A DNA stretch of 6,653 nucleotides from Chrysiogenales bacterium (lineage in GTDB: Bacteria > Acidobacteriota > Aminicenantia > UBA2199). The number at the start of each line of letters is the position of its first letter. Position 1 is the stretch's first letter. Position numbers and translations under genes: made by a program. The stretch covers positions 1 to 6,653 of the forward strand of contig SPCN01000131.1 in assembly GCA_004525465.1 (NCBI GenBank). Reading direction: 5' to 3'. The notes beneath the pieces were generated by a model. The model was not told the DNA's origin and ran no database searches. It was given only the letters and a program-made list of their open reading frames with translations. Shown in pieces: positions 1 to 5,100 of this stretch.

Positions 1-1
1 C

Positions 2-658
2 CAATGGACCAAAAGATCAGTAGCCCCATTTTCAGGTGTTTATAGCGATGTTGATCCCTACATTACATCTGATGGCAAAAGACTTTATTTCTCTTCAATG
101 AGGCCTTTGGATGTCAATGGTGAGTCTAAAGATTCAGATATTTGGTATGTGGAAAAAAACTCACACAATTCGTGGGGAAATCCAGTCCATATTGAAAATT
201 TAAATACGATAGGAAAAGATGATTATTATACATCCATCACTCGTGACGGCACAATGTATTATTCAATATTCGGAAATCATGGTAGCCCTGGCGACATCTG
301 TAAGGCCAAATTAGTAAATGGTGTTTACACAAAACCCGAGCTCCTTGAATCTTCGATCAACACTCACTCAAATGAACACGATCCATTCATCGCTTCAGAC
401 GAAAGTTATTTGATTTTTACTTCCGATCGCCCCGGAGGATTTGGCAGGGGAGATCTTTACATTAGTATTAAGAAAACTGATGGGACATGGAGCGAACCCA
501 AAAACATGGGAGACAAAATCAATTCGGCAGGTTATGACTTTTGTCCGCTGGTGTCCCATGATGGCAAATACTTATTTTTTACAAGAAATGTCAATCGAAA
601 CGGCGATATTTATTGGGTAAGTTCAAAAATTATTGACTCATTTAAATCCGATCACTGA
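2..658 (+). CDS. PD40/WD40-like beta-propeller repeat protein, 3' part
   Basis: The frame is open from base 2 to the TGA at 656-658, so this is the C-terminal 218 residues of a gene that starts outside the window. The first in-frame ATG (98) lies inside a repeat and is not a credible start. Four PD40-type blades are visible: one beginning DVDPYITSDGKRLYFSS (about 47-103), a weaker one around TRDGTMYYS (218-268), one around HDPFIASDESYLIFTSDRPGG (377-439) and one around CPLVSHDGKYLFFTRN (533-619). Each has the acidic/proline, (S/T)xDG and aromatic-strand pattern of TolB-like propellers, followed by a D(I/L)Y(W/I/V) strand. Connecting segments of the form W-(S/G)-x-P with an asparagine-rich turn are typical of exported Bacteroidota PD40 proteins. 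Such propellers usually bind proteins or glycans, and no catalytic residue can be named here. The gene ends 123 bp before the next start. The family call is firm; the specific role is unknown. Confidence 0.85.
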   Translation, partial: QWTKRSVAPFSGVYSDVDPYITSDGKRLYFSSMRPLDVNGESKDSDIWYVEKNSHNSWGNPVHIENLNTIGKDDYYTSITRDGTMYYSIFGNHGSPGDICKAKLVNGVYTKPELLESSINTHSNEHDPFIASDESYLIFTSDRPGGFGRGDLYISIKKTDGTWSEPKNMGDKINSAGYDFCPLVSHDGKYLFFTRNVNRNGDIYWVSSKIIDSFKSDH

Positions 659-781
659 TGGGAAAAGCAATCGTTAAGCCTGATCTTACGTTTAAAAATA
701 TTTAAATAGCAATACATGAAATGCGATTGGAGCGTATGGTTTTTTTGGTCGAATTTTTAAATCAATACATTAAACTAAACC
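659..781 (+). other. AT-rich intergenic gap
   Basis: This 123 bp gap separates the propeller gene from the serine hydrolase. It is rich in A and T runs. I found no convincing stem with a T tract that would terminate the first gene, no Shine-Dalgarno near the ATG at 782, and no full match to the Bacteroidota promoter pattern (TAnnTTTG with an upstream TTTG). One partial match, TACGTTTA at about 688-695, has no partner box. Whether the two genes are cotranscribed cannot be decided from the sequence. Confidence 0.5.
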
Positions 782-2281
782 ATGAAAAAAAATAGCGTAG
801 GTTTGTTTGATCTGATGCTGGCAATTTCAATTTATTGCTTTTTGTTTTGCACATCTTGCATCGCACAACAAGACAAGGAACAAACAAGCAAACAAAATTT
901 TGTCGGATGTTGGGTCGACTCTGATACGCTGGGGAAATCCATTGAAGATTTATCGATTCGAAAATTTTCCTTTAATTCGAAAAATCAGTTGACCCTTTCT
1001 CAATATGAGCCCAGTATTCAATGTAGAGCATGGACAGGTATTAATGAGTTTAAAATAAAAGGCGAATATCTTTATTGGTATGAATTCAGAGCAAAAGTCG
1101 CTGCTGATAAAAAAACAATCCAATTGGAGTACATCACGTCTTCAGGTGCAACAATTCCTTTCACGCTAATCCGTTATGATCAGGCGAATGATTTTATGAC
1201 AAGACTAGAATCGTCTGAGGGAAAATCATATTCATATCAAATACCCAAAACCACTGATGATGGCTGGGAGTGTGCTGATTTATCAACCGTGCAGATGGGC
1301 AAAAAGCGAATAGTTGATCTAATGAATGATATTATGAATGGAGAATATAATGATATTCATGGTGTTTTAATTGTAAAAAATGGAAAATTGGTTGTAGAAG
1401 AATATTTTAATGACAAGGGAAAGTTGTATGGTGATTTTGTTAAAGATTTGTACCGCGACAGATTGCATCACCAGTCTTCGGTTGCAAAAAGTGTGATCAG
1501 CGCTCTTTTTGGTATAGCAATAGATAATGGATACATAAAAGATATTGACGAACCTTTATATAATTTTTTCCCGGAGTATTTTTCATTATTTGATTCGGCC
1601 AAAAAATCAATTTTACTAAAACATGTTCTAACCATGTCGACTGGACTTAAGTGGAATGAATTTGCTTATCCCTTCACCGATCCAAGGAACAGTGCGTTCC
1701 AATGGAAATTGAGCAAGGATAATCTAAAATATTATCTTGAAAGAGAGATGATGTCTGTCCCGGGGACTGCTTTCAATTATAGTGGCGGTTGTATGATGTT
1801 ATTGGCGGAAATTGTTCGTAGGGCCACAGGTTTAGCAATTGACAGATTTGCTGAAACGCATCTATTTAATACAATCGGTATCAGCAAATACAAATGGTTA
1901 GGAAATGATACTCTGGTTACAAATCATTCGGGTGGAATCGGTTTGCGTGCGCGGGATATGGCAAAGCTGGGATTATTGTTTTTAAACAATGGCAAATGGC
2001 AGGGCAAGAAGGTCATCTCGGAAGATTGGGTGTTTCATTCTACAGATAGCAAAATTAATACTGGCTATACTGGGTATGGCTATCAATGGTGGATCCGCTC
2101 GTTTCAAGTCTATGATAAAACGCTCACATCATTTTATGCAATTGGATTAGGCGGACAGTTTATTCTGGGGATTCGCGAGTTGAATATGGTATTGGTATTC
2201 ACAGGTGCAAATTTTGGAGATAATTGGTCTTCCAATGTTTATAAAATAGTTCAGGAATACATTCTTCCCAGTGCGTCGTAA
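782..2281 (+). CDS. Exported serine hydrolase, class C beta-lactamase/esterase superfamily (PF00144-like)
   Basis: The gene is complete at 499 residues. An N-terminal hydrophobic segment (about 9-28) ends in TSCIAQQ. It could be cut by signal peptidase I after A28, or act as a loose lipobox at C26, so export is likely but the anchoring is open. Residues about 39-135 form a beta-rich region starting FVGCW that looks like a small lipocalin-like barrel. The hydrolase domain spans about 175-495. Its SxxK motif is S233-V-A-K236 (nucleophile and general base), and Y333-S-G matches the YxN/YSG motif. The usual KTG box is replaced by a GLGGQ motif (455-459), as in many esterase-like members. A GIGLRARDMAKLG stretch (385-397) is a family signature. 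The family hydrolyses esters, amides or D-amino-acid peptides; the substrate here is unknown and true beta-lactamase activity is not implied. There is no Shine-Dalgarno before 782, and the composition is AT-rich like the upstream gene. The gene symbol is left blank because the family is large and diverse. Confidence 0.88.
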   Translation: MKKNSVGLFDLMLAISIYCFLFCTSCIAQQDKEQTSKQNFVGCWVDSDTLGKSIEDLSIRKFSFNSKNQLTLSQYEPSIQCRAWTGINEFKIKGEYLYWYEFRAKVAADKKTIQLEYITSSGATIPFTLIRYDQANDFMTRLESSEGKSYSYQIPKTTDDGWECADLSTVQMGKKRIVDLMNDIMNGEYNDIHGVLIVKNGKLVVEEYFNDKGKLYGDFVKDLYRDRLHHQSSVAKSVISALFGIAIDNGYIKDIDEPLYNFFPEYFSLFDSAKKSILLKHVLTMSTGLKWNEFAYPFTDPRNSAFQWKLSKDNLKYYLEREMMSVPGTAFNYSGGCMMLLAEIVRRATGLAIDRFAETHLFNTIGISKYKWLGNDTLVTNHSGGIGLRARDMAKLGLLFLNNGKWQGKKVISEDWVFHSTDSKINTGYTGYGYQWWIRSFQVYDKTLTSFYAIGLGGQFILGIRELNMVLVFTGANFGDNWSSNVYKIVQEYILPSAS

Positions 2282-2302
2282 TATAAAAAAACCGGGAAAG
2301 GA

Positions 2303-2331
2303 TTGTATTTGGCGTAGCGCGGCGGGATAAT
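2303..2331 (+). promoter_or_regulatory. Candidate sigma-70 promoter for the M1-like peptidase
   Basis: TTGTAT (2303-2308, three of six bases matching the -35 consensus) and GATAAT (2326-2331, five of six matching the -10 consensus) are separated by exactly 17 bp. Transcription would begin near 2338, giving a leader of about 20 nt that still contains the Shine-Dalgarno. The spacing and -10 box support the call; the -35 box is weak. Confidence 0.4.
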
Positions 2332-2339
2332 ACCCACCG
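2320..2339 (+). repeat. Imperfect inverted repeat over the candidate -10 box
   Basis: CGGCGGG (2320-2326) and CCCACCG (2333-2339) pair at six of seven positions, with one C/A mismatch, around the 6-nt loop ATAATA. It covers the candidate -10 hexamer. No T tract follows, so it does not read as a terminator for the upstream gene. It could be an operator for a small dimeric repressor, or chance. Confidence 0.3.
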
Positions 2340-2341
2340 GT

Positions 2342-2348
2342 AAAGGAG
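2342..2348 (+). promoter_or_regulatory. Ribosome binding site of the M1-like peptidase
   Basis: AAAGGAG lies 8 nt before the ATG at 2357. This is a strong Shine-Dalgarno and fixes the start, because an in-frame TAG at 2315-2317 leaves no better upstream choice. It contrasts with the absence of such a site before the gene at 782. Confidence 0.8.
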
Positions 2349-2356
2349 AATCCAAC

Positions 2357-4525
2357 ATGGTAGAATCAAAGAATATCCTGCGAATTTGGGCTGCACTGGG
2401 AGTACTGGCTCTCGCGCCGGGAATCGCTGCCGCGCCCCGAGAGCGCGGTCCACGCGTGGAGAGCCACCGCATCGTGATCGAGCTTCTCCCCGCCGTGCAC
2501 GGCCTGCGCGCCAGTGACGAGATGACGCTGAGCGGCAAGACAAACGAGCTTTATTTTTATTTGAATAAATCTTTTTCGGTGCAATCGGTTCATGTGAACG
2601 GTAGAGAGGTCGGTTTCCGTTTCGACACGGCCCCGGACCTGAGCAGCAAGACTCTCAGGGCTGACCATACCGCCGCCGAGTTCCGCCGCGCCGGCCGCTT
2701 GCGCGTCATGGCCGGACCCCGCCGGGCGCGCACCGTGCGGGTGACTTACACGGGCGAGCTCCGCGAAGAGCCGGCTGTTTCCCAGTTTTCACGCGAGTAC
2801 ATTGCCGACCAGACGGCGGGCATTATTTCCGAGACCGGCAGCTTCCTGGCCCCGGATTCATTCTGGTACCCCCGCGGCGATGAGGAGATGAGCCGTTTCA
2901 GCGTGGAAACGCTGGGACCGGCCGGATACGAGTCGGTCAGCGACGGCGGCCGCCGGCTCCATGAAATCCGGGACGGCAAGCTGGCGGTACGCTGGGAAAA
3001 CCCCCATCCGGCGGACGGCCTCTATCTGCAGGCGGCCCCCTACGTGGTCAGTGAAGGGGAGAGCGGGGGGATCAAGGTCTACACTTATTTTTTTCCGGGT
3101 GGAGACGAGCTGGCGGCGCTCTATATGGAAAAGTCGAAGCAATACCTGGCGTTTTACAGCGACTTGCTCGGGCCCTATCCCTACGAAAAATTCGCCGTGG
3201 TGGAAAATTTCTTCGAAACCGGCTACGGCATGCCCTCCTGGACCCTGCTCGGCCGCACCGTGGTGCGCCTGCCTTTCATTCCCGACACCTCCCTGCCCCA
3301 CGAGATCTGCCACAACTGGTGGGGGAACGGCGTGTTTGTCGATTACGCGCTGGGCAATTGGTGCGAGGGACTGACCGCGCTCTGCGCCGATTACCTGCTG
3401 CAGAAACGGCGCGCACCCGGAGGTGATGCCGACTATCGCCGCCAGGTGCTTCGCGACTACGCCAGCTACGTGCGCGGGAACAACGATATTCCCCTGGCCG
3501 CTTTCCGGGAGCGGGACAATCCCGCTTCGCGGGCGGTGGGCTACGGCAAGTCGCTGATGGTGTTTCACGACCTGGAGCGCCGAGTGGGGGAGAAGGCGTT
3601 CTTTTCCGGCCTGCGCCTCCTGGCCGGGCAGTGGAAGTTCCGCCGCGCGAGCTGGCTCGATGTGCTGGCCGTTTTCGAGAAACTGGGCGGGCCGCAGCCG
3701 GCGGCGTTCTACCGCCAATGGGTGGCGCGTTCCGGAGCCCCGTTATTGCGCCTCGAGGGCGCCCGCCTGGAAGAGGAGGCGGGGCGCACCGCGCTCAATT
3801 TCGCCCTGCGCCAGGAAGGTGCTCCGTATGAACTTTCCGTACCGCTGACAATCGTTACGCCCGGAGGGACCCTCGAGCGCACCGTGCCGCTCGCCACGGC
3901 CCGCGGCGAGTTCCGCATTGTCCTGGACCAGCGACCGCTGCGGCTGGAGATCGATCCGCAAAACCATCTTTTCCGCCGCCTTTTCCCGGAGGAAATTCCC
4001 CCTTCCATCGCCAAGGTACTGGGGGCCGAACGGCCGCTGATCGTCTGGCAGGCCGACAGCGCCGCAGCGGAACGTTTCCGGTCTGCGGCCGAGCAATTGG
4101 ATAAAAACCGGACGGCTCTCGTTCGCTCCGCCGTTCCGGGTGACAGCGCGGAAAGGCGGGACCGGGCATTCGTATTGGTGGGCGGCGGTATTTTTCCCGG
4201 CGAATGGACATCTTTGCTGCAGCCGGTCTGGAAGCGGATCCCTCTCGCGCCCGGCCCGGCGGAAGATCCCGCTTTGTGCACGGTGACCACCCTTGTCCAC
4301 CCCGATAACCCGGACCTGGCCGTGCTGGTGTTGAACGCCGGAGCCCGGGCCAACCTGGAGGCGGTAGTGCGCAAACTCCCCCATTACGGCAAGTACAGTT
4401 ACCTGGCCTTTATCGGCGAAACCAATATCGCCAAAGGCATCTGGGATGTGACCGCCAGTCCGCTGATCGTTTCTTTTGCAACAATGAAGTATGAAGAGGG
4501 AACAGATATAAGAAAAAAAGAATGA
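2357..4525 (+). CDS. Secreted M1-like zinc metallopeptidase (gluzincin) with C-terminal extension
   Basis: The gene is complete at 722 residues. Residues 1-26 form a signal peptide (ILRIWAALGVLALAPGIAAA), so the protein is exported. An N-terminal beta domain covers about 36-230 and the catalytic domain about 240-460. Zinc ligands are H315 and H319 in HEICH, with E316 as general base and E337 in NWCEG as third ligand. Y396 in GYGKSLMVF is at the position of the transition-state tyrosine of M1 enzymes. The gap between H319 and E337 is 17 residues, whereas classical M1 enzymes have 18. The usual GxMEN exopeptidase motif is absent; GYGMPSW (289-295) stands in its place. A beta-sandwich follows (about 463-540), then an alpha/beta-looking C-terminal domain (about 550-708). 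The family cleaves peptides, often as aminopeptidases, but the missing GxMEN glutamate makes exopeptidase action uncertain. The gene has its own candidate promoter and strong Shine-Dalgarno, and is GC-rich unlike the genes before it. Confidence 0.92.
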   Translation: MVESKNILRIWAALGVLALAPGIAAAPRERGPRVESHRIVIELLPAVHGLRASDEMTLSGKTNELYFYLNKSFSVQSVHVNGREVGFRFDTAPDLSSKTLRADHTAAEFRRAGRLRVMAGPRRARTVRVTYTGELREEPAVSQFSREYIADQTAGIISETGSFLAPDSFWYPRGDEEMSRFSVETLGPAGYESVSDGGRRLHEIRDGKLAVRWENPHPADGLYLQAAPYVVSEGESGGIKVYTYFFPGGDELAALYMEKSKQYLAFYSDLLGPYPYEKFAVVENFFETGYGMPSWTLLGRTVVRLPFIPDTSLPHEICHNWWGNGVFVDYALGNWCEGLTALCADYLLQKRRAPGGDADYRRQVLRDYASYVRGNNDIPLAAFRERDNPASRAVGYGKSLMVFHDLERRVGEKAFFSGLRLLAGQWKFRRASWLDVLAVFEKLGGPQPAAFYRQWVARSGAPLLRLEGARLEEEAGRTALNFALRQEGAPYELSVPLTIVTPGGTLERTVPLATARGEFRIVLDQRPLRLEIDPQNHLFRRLFPEEIPPSIAKVLGAERPLIVWQADSAAAERFRSAAEQLDKNRTALVRSAVPGDSAERRDRAFVLVGGGIFPGEWTSLLQPVWKRIPLAPGPAEDPALCTVTTLVHPDNPDLAVLVLNAGARANLEAVVRKLPHYGKYSYLAFIGETNIAKGIWDVTASPLIVSFATMKYEEGTDIRKKE

Positions 4526-4579
4526 AGGCGAAGGCGGGGATTGTTTAAATTGTAAAAAGAGAAAGTCATCAAAGGCACA

Positions 4580-4906
4580 ATGATCGCGCAGTTGACCCAC
4601 AACCAAAGCGGCTTTAATTTTTACACGCAAAGCGACTCATGGCTTGCCTCTGTGACCAATGATGGTTACCTGGTTTCAGCAGACCTCATGAAATGGAAGA
4701 TGTTGTGGAAAAAATCCCTTTCCCTCGACTTTGCAGAAAAGATCGAAAATATAGCGGACATCGCTCTTATTGACGATATAATCGTGATGGCGAGTGACCC
4801 TGGAAGACGTATTTTCCTGATTGAAGCACAAACTGGCAAACTGCACAATATCACGCGTAACGAAAGCAGAGATAACGCGGCAAACGGAGGCAGCAAACTT
4901 CGCTGA
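4580..4906 (+). CDS. Short propeller-like fragment, possibly a decayed gene
   Basis: This frame encodes 108 residues. An in-frame stop lies at 4553-4555, and only a weak AAAGG stands 4 nt before the ATG. The protein has no signal peptide. Residues about 22-45 (LASVTNDGYLVSADLMKWKMLWKK) and 60-88 (IALIDDIIVMASD ... FLIEAQTGKL) resemble two successive strands-and-turns of PQQ/WD-type propeller blades: a DG turn, then D-x-x-x-W, then a second strand ending in TGKL. Two partial blades cannot form a propeller, so this is more likely a remnant or a frameshifted piece than a working protein. Composition is about 44% GC by eye, lower than either flanking gene. After the stop, the +1 frame holds a protein-like stretch (FADAFNEEWDEAC, about 4893-4931) that may be its displaced continuation. 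It could also be a small unrelated gene or a spurious frame. Confidence 0.4.
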   Translation: MIAQLTHNQSGFNFYTQSDSWLASVTNDGYLVSADLMKWKMLWKKSLSLDFAEKIENIADIALIDDIIVMASDPGRRIFLIEAQTGKLHNITRNESRDNAANGGSKLR

Positions 4907-5044
4907 CGCTTTCAATGAAGAATGGGATGAGGCTTGCAAACACGAGAAGAACTATACTCATGGGGGCAAAAAGGGTCCCACTGTTCGCATCCGGCATTCA
5001 GCAGCAGTTTGTTTTTCCCCGCGGCGGGCGGCCATATTTTTCAA

Positions 5045-5076
5045 TTGTGATTTTTTTTTTGTTTTTATGATATATT
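5045..5076 (+). promoter_or_regulatory. Candidate promoter of the alpha-2-macroglobulin gene
   Basis: TTGTGA (5045-5050) is a possible -35 box. Overlapping -10 choices follow: TATGAT (5066-5071, 15 bp spacer), GATATA (5069-5074, 18 bp) and TATATT (5071-5076, 20 bp). The spacer is built around ten consecutive T. The AT richness against a GC-rich background supports a promoter here, but the exact boxes are uncertain. Confidence 0.4.
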
Positions 5077-5089
5077 TTCCTTTTACGGG

Positions 5090-5095
5090 AGGAGG
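5090..5095 (+). promoter_or_regulatory. Ribosome binding site of the alpha-2-macroglobulin gene
   Basis: A perfect AGGAGG, inside GGGAGGAGGG (5087-5096), lies 5 nt before the ATG at 5101. It selects this start over the in-frame methionine at codon 7. Confidence 0.85.
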
Positions 5096-5100
5096 GACGC

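Larger units (their letters stand above)
2291..2347 (+). repeat. Imperfect 12-bp direct repeat pair at the composition boundary
   Basis: ACCGGGAAAGGA at 2291-2302 and ACCGGTAAAGGA at 2336-2347 match at 11 of 12 bases, with start points 45 bp apart. The second copy contains the Shine-Dalgarno of the peptidase gene. The first copy lies just after the stop codon of the serine hydrolase. The match is seen directly. Its cause is unknown: a duplicated leader, a junction footprint, or chance favoured by purine-rich ribosome-binding sequence. Confidence 0.5.
4907..5100 (+). other. Intergenic leader before the alpha-2-macroglobulin gene
   Basis: These 194 bp have no supported gene. The first part may hold remnant coding sequence in a shifted frame. 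A GC-rich patch (about 5016-5032) can form only a 4-bp stem with a 3-nt loop and lacks an adjacent T run, so no terminator is called. The second part is strongly T-rich, with a run of ten T at 5051-5060, and carries the candidate promoter and ribosome binding site of the next gene. Confidence 0.5.

Noticed and set aside
782..2281. Assignment of the serine hydrolase as an AmpC beta-lactamase
   Set aside because: The KTG box is missing and there is an extra N-terminal module. The protein fits the broad esterase/peptidase side of the superfamily better.
2266..2298. TTCCC ... GGGAA around the stop of the serine hydrolase as a terminator
   Set aside because: The stem is 5 bp with a loop of nearly 30 nt and there is no downstream T tract.
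2858..3718. Minus-strand open frame (286 codons) opposite the peptidase catalytic domain
   Set aside because: It lies directly over HExxH and the other catalytic residues of the plus-strand gene and has no protein-like features.
2300..4544. GGATTGT on both sides of the peptidase gene (2300-2306 and 4538-4544) as a target-site duplication
   Set aside because: A 7-bp match over this distance is expected by chance, and no insertion element ends lie beside it.
3743..4630. Minus-strand open frame (295 codons) opposite the peptidase 3' part
   Set aside because: Its translation is low-complexity, rich in Arg, Gly and Pro, and shows no domain, while the plus strand has a continuous M1-type protein.
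5016..5040. GC-rich patch followed by T bases as a rho-independent terminator
   Set aside because: The best stem is only 4 bp (CCCG/CGGG) with a 3-nt loop, and the T run does not directly follow it.
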